Assembly (NCBI GenBank): GCA_900768465.1
Contig: CAAGCY010000025.1
Span: 1-64,000 of the forward strand
DNA from: Alphaproteobacteria bacterium
GTDB taxonomy: Bacteria; Pseudomonadota; Alphaproteobacteria; CAAGCB01; CAG-977
Reading direction: 5' to 3'
DNA: 64,000 bases
Position 1 is the first letter of the stretch; every line of letters begins with the position of its first letter. This document shows, piece after piece, positions 7,923 through 16,590 of this stretch. The position numbers and the translations under genes were made by a program. The notes beneath the pieces were generated by a model. The model saw nothing but the letters and a program-made list of their open reading frames with translations. It was not told the DNA's origin and searched no databases.

Positions 7923-9515
7923 CTAAGCGTGCTGATTTATTGTTGCACTGAAATAATTTTTCCGAGTGAAATTAAAAATAACTTCTTTAAATACGGCAAA
8001 CATATCTCCTTTAGAACGTGCATATTTAGTTTTAACATAATCAGACAATTTTGCATCCATTCCTTTTCCGCCCATATACGGTGGATTGGCAACCACACAT
8101 TCATATTGCTGTTGCATTATCTTGGCTTGTTTGATGATATATTTAAGGCGTCCATTGATAAGCTGTCCGTGTAAAGTATTTTCCTTTTTCTGATGATAGA
8201 AATCTATACGTTCATCCCAGAAGTCAAAGTCTAAACCTTCCACCTTAATAATTGAGCCGTATTCTTTGGCATCTTTGAAGGTTTCTTGTAATAATTTGAT
8301 TTGTTTGGTTGCTTTGTCTTTATTGGCTACACCGATTAAAAGTTCATCGGCAATACTGAAATCAACCCAATTTGTATCGTGTATGGAACAGATATTTAAT
8401 GATTTAACTTTATTGAAAATATTGCGGTCATACTGTCTAGCTTTCATCATCACGGCAAATTGGGCTAATTGTGCCGCACGGTCGCAAATTTCCAATCCAT
8501 ACAGGTTATGAGTTAAAATCATCTCCGGTATTTCATTTTCCGGATAGCCCTGAACTTTATAGATTTCAAACAGGACTTCAAAGGCCTTAACTAAAATATG
8601 CCCCGAACCGCACGCAGGGTCTAAAACCTTTATTTCTTGCGGTTTAAGGTTCGGATTGGTAATTTCCTTCAATTTTGCTTTCACACTGTCTTCTTGCTCG
8701 GCAGATTCCAGATAATACTTAAATTTGGCTTGTAAATCCTTGTTCGGGTGGCTTTCCAACCACATTTTACCGACCGAATTTTCAACCATATACTTTACAA
8801 TCCATTCCGGCGTAAAAATTTGTGTTGCAGCAGGAACATCATCTTTTGATATCTTCTTGCCTTTCTTTAATCCGGCAAATACTTCGTCTTTCTTTTCAGA
8901 AATGTAATATTGATACAACCAGCCGATAACTTCCACATCTTTGCAGGTTTCGGCATCAAGGGTTTCTACCGCATGTATCAGCACCGAACTGTCGGAAAGC
9001 AAATCATCCGGCATCAAAAGTTCGGTATAATCCTTAATCCGCTCAAACATAAACGGCATCAATTTATTATAGGCGTTGAAATATGCCACTAAGAGCAGTT
9101 TATATACTTCTTCTTGCGGTTTCGGGCTACTGATAGCACCGCTCAAAAGACCGGAAATGCGCTGTTCTACTTCTGCCGGAACCACTTGTTTATCCACATA
9201 TCCGCCTTTGGCTTCCGAAAGCACTTCCGGTTGGGTTTGTCCTTCTGCCGGCGAAACTACGCCGATTTTAGTATAGTGGTTCACATCCATAAAGCGCAAA
9301 GCAATAAAGCGGTTAAACCAAGTGTAAGCCACCTTTTCTATGGTTTGTTCTCTGCCGATTTCGGCTATCAATCCTTCCAATGCTTTAATTGCTTGCGGAT
9401 TGTTACGACGTTCAAAACTGTTGACATCCAAAACCAAATCCAACTTGGCGGACACAATTCCCATCAGCGATTTACGCGCTTCAATAGCGAATTTCTTTAA
9501 TTTTGAAGTATCCAT
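7923..9515 (-). CDS. pglX: PglX N-terminal part, N6-adenine methyltransferase, truncated by TAG
   Basis: 530 aa, beginning MDTSKLKKFAIEAR as type I PglX proteins do. The S-adenosylmethionine motif I is DPACGSGHILVKAF near residue 300 and the catalytic motif IV is ANPPYMGGKGM near residue 480, so the catalytic core is present. PglX normally runs to about 1200 aa and methylates one adenine in a non-palindromic 5-6 bp site to mark self DNA. Here the frame ends at TAG (7923-7925) after INQHA; known homologues continue with Trp-Met-Phe. A TGG-to-TAG change is the simplest explanation. The downstream frame is otherwise intact, so the mutation looks recent. Confidence 0.9.
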   Translation of the reverse strand: MDTSKLKKFAIEARKSLMGIVSAKLDLVLDVNSFERRNNPQAIKALEGLIAEIGREQTIEKVAYTWFNRFIALRFMDVNHYTKIGVVSPAEGQTQPEVLSEAKGGYVDKQVVPAEVEQRISGLLSGAISSPKPQEEVYKLLLVAYFNAYNKLMPFMFERIKDYTELLMPDDLLSDSSVLIHAVETLDAETCKDVEVIGWLYQYYISEKKDEVFAGLKKGKKISKDDVPAATQIFTPEWIVKYMVENSVGKMWLESHPNKDLQAKFKYYLESAEQEDSVKAKLKEITNPNLKPQEIKVLDPACGSGHILVKAFEVLFEIYKVQGYPENEIPEMILTHNLYGLEICDRAAQLAQFAVMMKARQYDRNIFNKVKSLNICSIHDTNWVDFSIADELLIGVANKDKATKQIKLLQETFKDAKEYGSIIKVEGLDFDFWDERIDFYHQKKENTLHGQLINGRLKYIIKQAKIMQQQYECVVANPPYMGGKGMDAKLSDYVKTKYARSKGDMFAVFKEVIFNFTRKNYFSATINQHA

Positions 9516-9524
9516 TGTCTGTCC

Positions 9525-12500
9525 TCAAATCTTGATCTTTTTACCGTTTTGGATTTCACCGAGCATAGCCTGTTTCAGGTTAGCCAGATATTCATCAACA
9601 TCCTGTGCGTTCGCCAAAAGCGTTTTGTTGCTCTTAACCGCAATGCTTTTGGCATAAATGATGATTTCTTTCGGCTGTTCCTGTGAGCTTGGTGTTGCCG
9701 CCGCCGTAATTCTGTTCATAATATCCAGATGTTTTTTGCCTTGAAAATCATTCAGGGCAAACTTCATCAGCCTGATGTTCTTTTGCTCCTTGATATTGTT
9801 AGCAAGAACGTCATATTCCTCGTTGAATCTTTGCTGTGCAGACGTATCCAATTTGTTCCATTCTTCCATATTTTGCGCTTCCGTCCGCAACTTTGCCACT
9901 TCTTCAAGGGCGGTATTACGTTCCTGCTCCAAGGAAGCCGAGATTTTCTGTTGCAAACGGGCGATATTTTCGCGTAAATCCTGAATTGTAGTGCCTTTAT
10001 AGCAATTCAGGTCATTCAAAATATCTCTGATTTGTGTGACATCGGCGCCGATATGCTCCAAATTGTTCTGTTCTTCCGCCAAAAAACGTTTGGCATCATC
10101 GTAATAGCCGCGCATTGATCCTTTCATAAAGTTTGTGATCGGCGCAGTCAGATTATCGTTGTCGTTCAGCAAATCATCGCTCATTCCCGTGAACTCGTTG
10201 AAATACCAGTTGTATGGCTTATCCACACATTTACCCAGTCTTTCTTTGACTTGGCTTAAAGCCACCACAAACGGATAATTGTTCTTTTGATACAATAGTT
10301 CCGTAACCCGTTCCAACTTTGCTTTGATTTTTTCATTTACTTTAGAAGCAATCATTTTGGCATCATTGTCAGAAATAGGTTCGTTGCAAAATTGTTCGTA
10401 AAAATCTTTCAACTGCCTAATTTGGCTGGCTGAATAACTTGTTGTCGGTTGTAATATGAGATTATCTTGCTTGGAAGTATTCTTAATGGCCTTAATAACA
10501 TCATTATCTTCCAAAATGTTGGAATTTTCTTTGATTTCAATCTTACGTCGCGCGTATAGCTTGGCTATGTGGCACAAAACGGCGGCATAAGACCACCCAT
10601 ACGGGATTTTCTGGAATGTATCCAAGACGCTCTTGACCGTAGCCTTGTATGTGCCGCTACGAACGATGTGATTATATACCTCTTGCTCGGCTTCTGTCAG
10701 ATTGTCCGGTATCAGCGTATTGCCGTCTTGAATGATCGTATCAATCTGTTGTTCTTTATAGTTCACGCCTGCCAACATTTTGATATTGGTATATGTCTTG
10801 TTTACCAACTCCATAAAGGCTTTGACAATACATCCGGCGGCATCGGAACCGCTCATTTCTATTTCGGAACCGCTAACATAAAAACGCGATTTTGGAACCA
10901 AGAGTGCAATGCGCTCTTGCAAACGGTTTTTGCGTTCATTGTTTTGAATTTGCTTTTCCTGAATAATGCGGCGCGTATCGTCGGAAAGTCCGGCTCCCAT
11001 AGTTTGATTGATATATTTCGATGTTTTTTTATAAAGTCCCAGATCATCAATCAGACGTTTGTCTTCCGGTAACAGAATAAACAACTCCGTCATTTTTTCT
11101 ATGGATTTCATAGCCACGTTTTTGGCGTTTATTTCATCATCTAACGGACTGATTACATTTATTGAGAGTTCATATTCACGGGAATATGCTTTGCTATCCA
11201 ACTTGCGTGTAAAGTTATAGTCTGTGCCGTTGGTGTGGTGAATTTTGTTTTGGCGCAAAATACCGTCAAAGATTAAGGATTGCAATTCGTCCGGAATATC
11301 CGTAACTGCAATATCTATTTTTTTGATTTCTTCTTCGATGTCTTTCTCTTTATCGGTCAGGTATTCAAATACGTCATTTGTGCGCTGAATATAGGTCTGA
11401 TCTTCCAAAACTTTAAGCGCTTCTTCAATCTGCTTGTTGTATTCAACTAAATTTTCATTGAAGTTGCTGTGCATCAAAACGGCAATGTTCCTTTGTGTCG
11501 CCTTAAAGGATTTAACGTATTTCACAAGGAACAAAGCCTTTAGAATTTTAACCGCCAACTTGTTTTCCAAGTTTTTTTCGGCGATGGCAATAGATGATTG
11601 GATGCTGGCAAGTGAACTTCTGATGCCTTCATACATCATATCGAACGTGGCAATTTCGCCAATTTGGTTGTTTTCGCTTACTTTTATTGCGACTTGTTGA
11701 AACACGCTTAAAATCGAACGCGCGCCAACGGACGTATACCCCCCTTGAAATGCGCCGTGCCGCGATAATTCCTGCATCGCATTTTGAAATAATGTGAACT
11801 GATACGGAATGAACGGGTAGCAATCAATAAAATGATCTTCTCCCTTAAAGTTTTTAAGAACCTGACCTTCCGTAAAATCAAACAGAGTCTTAAAGTTGTT
11901 TGCTTCACTATGATACAAATCTCTTAACACCTGTTTTGCATCATCCTTTTTTTCAAGCAAACGCTTTTGAATGACTTCTTCGACATCTTGGCTGTCCAAA
12001 TGCAATTTGGTTATGAAACGCCCTTGAATTTTTGAAAAATCATCACGGGATAATGTTGTTCCCATATCTTCAAGGAAGGTGGCAATCTTGGCTTGTGATG
12101 TAACGATCACAACAGCACGACCTTTGCATAACACGCCTAATTTTTCTGTTATGGCTTGTAATTCAAGCATATATTGAACATTGTTTCCGATATATTGTCC
12201 GACTTCATCGGCTAAAAAGTTAATTCTGAAATCAGGACATTGTTTATCAATATATGCCTTAACTAACTCTGCAAAACTATCAATGGATGTTGCATTAACT
12301 TGTTTCGTTTTATTCAAAACATCTTGATACTCGGCAACGTCTCCGTGAACTTTATTATAGGCTTTATCTATATCCGGACTGTATCTTTGGCGAACACGCC
12401 CTTCTTCCCAATCAATTCTCGCTATATTCTTAAACTCGGTCTTAAATGCTTCAAGCAGTCCTTCTTCGTCCAATTCTCTTTCAAATTGAGCAATAACACG

Positions 12501-12977
12501 CGATTTTCCGTAATATCCGCAAGCTTCGTTAAACACATTCATAAAGATTTCCAGAACGGTATCTTTTTTGTTGTCTATGTTGGCTTTTTTGGCAATATCA
12601 AACAAAATACTTTTAGCAGGAGTTTTGAGCTTTTTAAGATGACCTTTGAGAATAGCATTTTCCGGAGAGCATTTTTCGATGAAAGCGTCAACAACCGTCC
12701 GACCACCAAGATCTTTGTTTTCCAATAACAAAGCCATCATTTTCAAAAGGTGCGATTTACCTGAACCAAAGAAACCGGAAAGCCATACCCCGTTCCCGTC
12801 AGAATATTTTTGAAAATACGCTTCCAAAAACTCTTCTAATTTCTTCTCAATACTTTGAGTTAAAACATATTCATCAACCTCTTGATTGAGTTTTTCCAAC
12901 TCAATATCATCCGCCTTTACAACGCCTTCAATGTGGCGATTGATGTTTTTTCTGAAAAGAGTCGTTAAAATGCTCAT
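9525..12977 (-). CDS. brxC: BREX large P-loop ATPase BrxC
   Basis: 1150 aa, the usual length for BrxC/PglY of type I systems. The Walker A motif GFFGSGKSHLLK is near residue 67, and a LADEVGQYIG Walker B-like segment is near residue 255. The C-terminal half is rich in predicted coiled coil (LRENIARLQQKISASLEQ). BrxC is an AAA+ ATPase essential for phage exclusion. It lies 2 bp after brxB and 9 bp before pglX in the same operon. No lesions are seen. Confidence 0.93.
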   Translation of the reverse strand: MSILTTLFRKNINRHIEGVVKADDIELEKLNQEVDEYVLTQSIEKKLEEFLEAYFQKYSDGNGVWLSGFFGSGKSHLLKMMALLLENKDLGGRTVVDAFIEKCSPENAILKGHLKKLKTPAKSILFDIAKKANIDNKKDTVLEIFMNVFNEACGYYGKSRVIAQFERELDEEGLLEAFKTEFKNIARIDWEEGRVRQRYSPDIDKAYNKVHGDVAEYQDVLNKTKQVNATSIDSFAELVKAYIDKQCPDFRINFLADEVGQYIGNNVQYMLELQAITEKLGVLCKGRAVVIVTSQAKIATFLEDMGTTLSRDDFSKIQGRFITKLHLDSQDVEEVIQKRLLEKKDDAKQVLRDLYHSEANNFKTLFDFTEGQVLKNFKGEDHFIDCYPFIPYQFTLFQNAMQELSRHGAFQGGYTSVGARSILSVFQQVAIKVSENNQIGEIATFDMMYEGIRSSLASIQSSIAIAEKNLENKLAVKILKALFLVKYVKSFKATQRNIAVLMHSNFNENLVEYNKQIEEALKVLEDQTYIQRTNDVFEYLTDKEKDIEEEIKKIDIAVTDIPDELQSLIFDGILRQNKIHHTNGTDYNFTRKLDSKAYSREYELSINVISPLDDEINAKNVAMKSIEKMTELFILLPEDKRLIDDLGLYKKTSKYINQTMGAGLSDDTRRIIQEKQIQNNERKNRLQERIALLVPKSRFYVSGSEIEMSGSDAAGCIVKAFMELVNKTYTNIKMLAGVNYKEQQIDTIIQDGNTLIPDNLTEAEQEVYNHIVRSGTYKATVKSVLDTFQKIPYGWSYAAVLCHIAKLYARRKIEIKENSNILEDNDVIKAIKNTSKQDNLILQPTTSYSASQIRQLKDFYEQFCNEPISDNDAKMIASKVNEKIKAKLERVTELLYQKNNYPFVVALSQVKERLGKCVDKPYNWYFNEFTGMSDDLLNDNDNLTAPITNFMKGSMRGYYDDAKRFLAEEQNNLEHIGADVTQIRDILNDLNCYKGTTIQDLRENIARLQQKISASLEQERNTALEEVAKLRTEAQNMEEWNKLDTSAQQRFNEEYDVLANNIKEQKNIRLMKFALNDFQGKKHLDIMNRITAAATPSSQEQPKEIIIYAKSIAVKSNKTLLANAQDVDEYLANLKQAMLGEIQNGKKIKI

Positions 12978-12979
12978 CG

Positions 12980-13567
12980 TTATAGCCCTCTTATTTGGAA
13001 GATGTTGGTTGCTCTGTAATCGTTTCCTTCATCAATACGCCCGAACAGATTAAATGCAGCATACGGAGACCCTTTTGATACATTTATTCCGGGAAAAAAA
13101 ACGATTACCGGTTTTTGAATGTGCGTGTGAAGATTGTTCAAAATGGTATGAGTGCGTAAAAAAGGAAAGATATTGCCACATCCATTTATGAATAAAACAT
13201 CGTAAGTTCCATTTTCCATCTTACCAGCAACAGCTGGGATAACTTTATCTTCTATGCCTAATATCCCTTTCAATTCCTCCAATAGTTCTTCTTTATTTCT
13301 ATCCAGAGACATAACCCAATCCCAATCGCCTTGATTTTTTTTCAGTATCTCTATGACTAAATCGTATAAATCAATGGAAAGAACTTTTATTTCCATTGAT
13401 TCAAGTGTTTTTATAAGATTTTTTTCCATTATTAAAAAATCTTTTTCTTCACTAATATCATAGTCTGCAATAAAAATAGGGAGGTCATTACACAGAACTC
13501 TACCCGATAAGAAATCACGGCTTGATATGATTTTTTTTAGGTGATTAAATTTTTCTTCAATACCCAT
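12980..13567 (-). CDS. brxB: BREX protein BrxB (DUF1788)
   Basis: 195 aa, typical BrxB length. DUF1788 hallmarks are visible: an N-terminal FNHLKKIISSRDFL, a central VLFINGCGNIFPFLRTHTILNNL, and an IVFFPG segment. Its role inside the BREX complex is not biochemically settled; it is required in type I systems. The start ATG lies 8 bp after the brxA stop and the gene ends 2 bp before brxC, placing it second in the operon. Confidence 0.92.
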   Translation of the reverse strand: MGIEEKFNHLKKIISSRDFLSGRVLCNDLPIFIADYDISEEKDFLIMEKNLIKTLESMEIKVLSIDLYDLVIEILKKNQGDWDWVMSLDRNKEELLEELKGILGIEDKVIPAVAGKMENGTYDVLFINGCGNIFPFLRTHTILNNLHTHIQKPVIVFFPGINVSKGSPYAAFNLFGRIDEGNDYRATNIFQIRGL

Positions 13568-13575
13568 AATTTCTC

Positions 13576-14163
13576 CTAATTCACAAAGATTGTGGCATAT
13601 TGTGGTGCGAGGTTGCTGATGATATGCAAAACTCTTTGTGTCGGAACTACCGCCTGAATGTAGTTTTGATTGTTCAGGACACCAACTTCTCTCAACATTT
13701 TGAAAAGAACTTGTTTTAACTTACCTCGGCTCCCATCTGTTATTTTTTCTAACGACAGATATTCAAGCATTTTTTTGTTGAAAAACGCATCATAATCATA
13801 GTTTTCAAGTTCAAACTGACCGATAAAATATTTCTCTCTGACAACTTCCTTGACGAAATCAAAAATAAACTTGTGCTTTTGACAGATCGCAAACCATAAG
13901 ATTTGCTTCGTTTCATTGGGAAAACCGGAAACAATAAGTTGCAAAGCGTCTTCGTTCAAATACGAAAATCTTGATTTTATTTCTTGAATAATCCGTTTTG
14001 TGGCAACCAATGTTCTGTATTGGAACATATTATCATTTAGGATTTTTTGAGATGCTATTGCCCAATCTTTAGCTTGAAGATACTCTTTCGCAAGAACTCT
14101 GGACTCTTTTTCTAAAAGCCCGCCTGACGTAAAGGACATATTATAATCAGTTTTTTCCTGCAT
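13576..14163 (-). CDS. brxA: BREX protein BrxA (DUF1819)
   Basis: First gene of the BREX operon. The family start is recognisable as YNMSFTSGGLLEKES just after the ATG at 14163. A TTG 12 bases upstream is possible but less likely. BrxA is a small DNA-binding winged-helix-like protein (NusB-like fold) present in type I BREX. The 195-aa length is normal. Upstream on the minus strand only a weak promoter is visible (TTGACT at 14244-14249, AAACAT at 14221-14226). Confidence 0.9.
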   Translation of the reverse strand: MQEKTDYNMSFTSGGLLEKESRVLAKEYLQAKDWAIASQKILNDNMFQYRTLVATKRIIQEIKSRFSYLNEDALQLIVSGFPNETKQILWFAICQKHKFIFDFVKEVVREKYFIGQFELENYDYDAFFNKKMLEYLSLEKITDGSRGKLKQVLFKMLREVGVLNNQNYIQAVVPTQRVLHIISNLAPQYATIFVN

Positions 14164-14305
14164 AAACGAACTCAAAGCACTTGCGATTCCGCCAAAAAAG
14201 CATACAAAAGGGTGTGCTTTATGTTTACTTAAAATCGTCCATAAGTCAATTCTTATGTGTGAAAAATTTGCTACGTTTCACGATAGCCTAACATCAGCTT
14301 AAATC

Positions 14306-14361
14306 GTCTGGTGCGAAAGTAGAGGGAAAGGCTGACTGAGCGAGAGAATTGACAATCAAGA
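14306..14361 (+). repeat. Degenerate third copy of the leader element
   Basis: This stretch shares a GTGCGAAAGTAGAGGGAAA-type block with GAGCGAAAGTCGGGGAAAC of copy 2, and ends in the identical 16-mer GAATTGACAATCAAGA (14346-14361). Orientation is the same as in copies 1 and 2. Only the distal quarter of the 226-bp element is present. The 16-mer contains a TTGA-3-TCAA dyad and may be an operator or part of a promoter. Confidence 0.7.
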
Positions 14362-14376
14362 GGAAGTTTATATACT
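14349..14376 (+). promoter_or_regulatory. Sigma-70 promoter of the 333-aa effector-like gene
   Basis: TTGACA at 14349-14354 and TATACT at 14371-14376 are spaced 16 bp, on the plus strand, about 67 bp before the ATG at 14444. The -35 box lies inside the repeated GAATTGACAATCAAGA motif. Confidence 0.65.
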
Positions 14377-14443
14377 GCTGATTTATCGCGTCCTACTGCG
14401 AAAAAAATGAATAATTTTGGGTTTGAACAGGAAAGTTTATCAA

Positions 14444-15445
14444 ATGATGGTAGATAAATGTATTTTTTGTGGAAAATCTATATCAAAATTTTCAGAGGAT
14501 AGATTTGTTTTATTTGATTGTTCGCGTTGTGGAAAATATAAATATAAGTTAATTGATGCTCCGTTTGTCAACGGAAGCATAGATAAGGTTAATAAAACAC
14601 AAGATGAATTAGAAAAGAAGAAGTTTAATGTATATTGTTCTTATTTGATAAATAAACATAATTACAATAATGATTATTTTATAATTTCGATCCCGTTTAT
14701 AGAAAATGCAATAAAAAACAGTAAATTTTTAGACATAAAAGAACAGGCGGATGCTTTCATATATTATATTTGTTCTTATATGAAATATCCAACCTTTAAC
14801 ACAAAAATCACATCTTTTTTCGATGATTTTTATCCTCGCTTTGGGTGTATTGATAGAAATTCTTTCCTCTTTCTAGATAATTATTTAGTAGAGTTGGGAT
14901 ATATGCGCTCAAGTATGATAAAAAGTGTTGAAAGAGAAGGTGTCCCCCGCGAATTTGAATTTTCTATCAAAGAAAAAGCGTGGGAACATTATGCAGAATT
15001 AAAAAGAGGGAATAATGCGACAAACAAAGCGTTTTTAGCCCTTCAATTCAATGGGGAATTAAATCAATCTTTCAAAGATCGATTGAAGGAAGCCGTTTCA
15101 GAAACAGGCTTTGTTCTAAATACCGTTGATGAAGAACCGAGAGCAGGCTTGATTGACGATAAAATAAGATTGGATATAAGGAACTCCCGCTTCGTTATTG
15201 CGGATTTAACTGATGGCAACAAAGGAGCATATTGGGAGGCCGGATTTGCAAATGGGTTAGGTAAGGAAGTTATTTATATGTGTAAAGACGAAGTAATGAA
15301 TAATGAAACTTCCCCAAATAATCCTCATTTCGATGTTAGCCATCACCAATGCATACTTTGGTCGGAAGATCACTTTGAAAATGCTATTAAAAAGCTAAAG
15401 GATACTATTCGATATACTTTCCCTGATGCAATACAGGAAGATTGA
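14444..15445 (+). CDS. Zinc-ribbon protein with NDT/TIR-like C-terminal domain
   Basis: A 333-aa protein when started at ATG 14444, which follows AGGAAAG at good spacing. The N-terminus has CIFCGK ... CSRCGK, a four-Cys zinc ribbon. The middle ~150 residues are not recognised. The C-terminal ~140 residues start ATNKAFLALQF and contain SRFVIADLTDGNKGAYWEAG and a HFDV ... ILW segment. These are hallmarks of the nucleoside 2-deoxyribosyltransferase-like (TIR-related) fold, with the Glu of WEAG at the usual catalytic place. Such domains act as nucleotide- or NAD-cleaving effectors in some defence proteins. It is divergent from brxA, very AT-rich, and has its own promoter and terminator. A defence role is inference from location and fold. 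Confidence 0.75.
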   Translation: MMVDKCIFCGKSISKFSEDRFVLFDCSRCGKYKYKLIDAPFVNGSIDKVNKTQDELEKKKFNVYCSYLINKHNYNNDYFIISIPFIENAIKNSKFLDIKEQADAFIYYICSYMKYPTFNTKITSFFDDFYPRFGCIDRNSFLFLDNYLVELGYMRSSMIKSVEREGVPREFEFSIKEKAWEHYAELKRGNNATNKAFLALQFNGELNQSFKDRLKEAVSETGFVLNTVDEEPRAGLIDDKIRLDIRNSRFVIADLTDGNKGAYWEAGFANGLGKEVIYMCKDEVMNNETSPNNPHFDVSHHQCILWSEDHFENAIKKLKDTIRYTFPDAIQED

Positions 15446-15497
15446 TATTTTATCCGTTCGGGCGCAACTGTGTTGTGGAGTGGTTGGGCGAACGGAT

Positions 15498-15529
15498 CGG
15501 GCGGCGGGAACCTCCGCCCGAATTTTTTA
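15498..15529 (+). terminator. Rho-independent terminator
   Basis: A 7-bp GC stem (CGGGCGG / CCGCCCG) with a 9-base loop is followed by AATTTTTT on the plus strand, 53 bp after the stop of the NDT/TIR-like gene. An outer inverted repeat ATCCGTTCG / CGAACGGAT lies just upstream. Confidence 0.8.
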
Positions 15530-15688
15530 GAAATAATAGGTCGTCTTTTCCAAATCGTCGCGCTTGTATCCCTGCGCGATCAGTTCGTAAAATTTCGACA
15601 GTTGCGCGGCTTTGCTGTGAAAATCAAAATGTTCTTTTTCGTATCCGTCCGCGCCGTAAACCGTCAGTCTGAAAAATGCGATCTTCAT
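15527..15688 (-). CDS. Small hypothetical protein, 53 aa, downstream of ardC
   Basis: It starts MKIAFFRLTVYGADGYEKE. The ATG at 15688 has an excellent GGAGGAAGG ribosome-binding site, which rules out longer starts further upstream. It sits 29 bp after the ardC stop, so it is likely cotranscribed with it. I do not recognise a family. The short beta-rich start followed by a helix suggests a small soluble protein. The stop codon abuts the plus-strand terminator. Confidence 0.65.
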   Translation of the reverse strand: MKIAFFRLTVYGADGYEKEHFDFHSKAAQLSKFYELIAQGYKRDDLEKTTYYF

Positions 15689-15717
15689 TGTCCTTCCTCC
15701 TTTTTTGAGGGAAGCGG

Positions 15718-16590
15718 TCAAGCCGCTTCCCGTCCGATTTCCTGAAATGTCAACAGATAGTCAAAAGCCTTTTGCGCTTCGGAGCAGGCTTTGAAAATCG
15801 CCTTTTTGTCGTTCTTCAAAACCGTGAGCCAAGATTTAAGATAAGCAAGGTTGTTTTTGCTGAATTGGTAGTCATAACCCAAATATCCGGCTACAAATCC
15901 CGCGCCGATGTCGGCGATCAGTTCCTCAAAGGCGTAGGATTCATTTCTGAAACGGCCTTTCATATCCCGGTTTAAGCGGTTCTTGTGTCCGGTCGCGTGG
16001 ATCGTTTCGTGCGCCAAAGTCGAAACGAAGCCGGTTTCCGTTTTGAAGTCTTTTCTTTCCGGCATTAAGACAACATTGTTTTTCGGGTCGTAGCCTGCCA
16101 AAGTCGCGCCGTAAAAATATGTGATGTCCGTGTTTTCAAAGAACGCCATCACGTCCTTTTCAACGCTAAATTCGGTTTTTTCGATGTCTTCGCCGAATCC
16201 CTCGACTTGCGAACCGTTAAACACGGAATAAGCACGGGCGACAAAAGCCTGATTTTCGACTTCTTCGATGTCGCCTGTTTCGGTGTTTTCGACTTCGCAT
16301 TTATAGGAAAGAGGTTTCCAGAAAACGATAGTCGTGGCCTTTGAGCCTTTCTTGACCTGATAGCCTTTATCCTGCCATTGCCGATAAGTTCCCCATACGG
16401 ACGAGGAAAAACCGTTGAACAAAGCGGCAAAGTTCAAAATCAGAATGTTGATGCCGCGATAAGCCTTTTTTGTCGTGATGTTCCGGGCAAAAGAGGAAAT
16501 GAACGGCTTTTGCCATTCGCCGGAAAAGTTTTCCAAGCGTTCGATGATGGTGTTTGAAACGGTTTCGATGATGTCGAATTTATCAGTCAT
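15718..16590 (-). CDS. ardC: Antirestriction protein ArdC (ssDNA-binding, zincin domain)
   Basis: 290 aa. The N-terminal half matches the ArdC ssDNA-binding domain (YRGINILIL, WGTYRQWQDKGYQVKKGSKA). The C-terminal half is a zincin metallopeptidase domain with HETIHATGH (zinc ligands) and a downstream EELIADIGA Glu. ArdC proteins protect incoming conjugative DNA from restriction in the new host. The start is set at ATG 16590 by the GGAG ribosome-binding site and by the homologous start MTDK in copy 1 of the leader repeat; an open frame continues upstream into the leader but is not coding. Carriage beside a BREX operon is notable, because the element holds both defence and counter-defence. Confidence 0.92.
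   Translation of the reverse strand: MTDKFDIIETVSNTIIERLENFSGEWQKPFISSFARNITTKKAYRGINILILNFAALFNGFSSSVWGTYRQWQDKGYQVKKGSKATTIVFWKPLSYKCEVENTETGDIEEVENQAFVARAYSVFNGSQVEGFGEDIEKTEFSVEKDVMAFFENTDITYFYGATLAGYDPKNNVVLMPERKDFKTETGFVSTLAHETIHATGHKNRLNRDMKGRFRNESYAFEELIADIGAGFVAGYLGYDYQFSKNNLAYLKSWLTVLKNDKKAIFKACSEAQKAFDYLLTFQEIGREAA

Noticed and set aside
14221..14249. Promoter for the BREX operon (TTGACT / AAACAT, minus strand)
   Set aside because: The -10 box matches only three of six consensus bases, so it is not listed as a feature.
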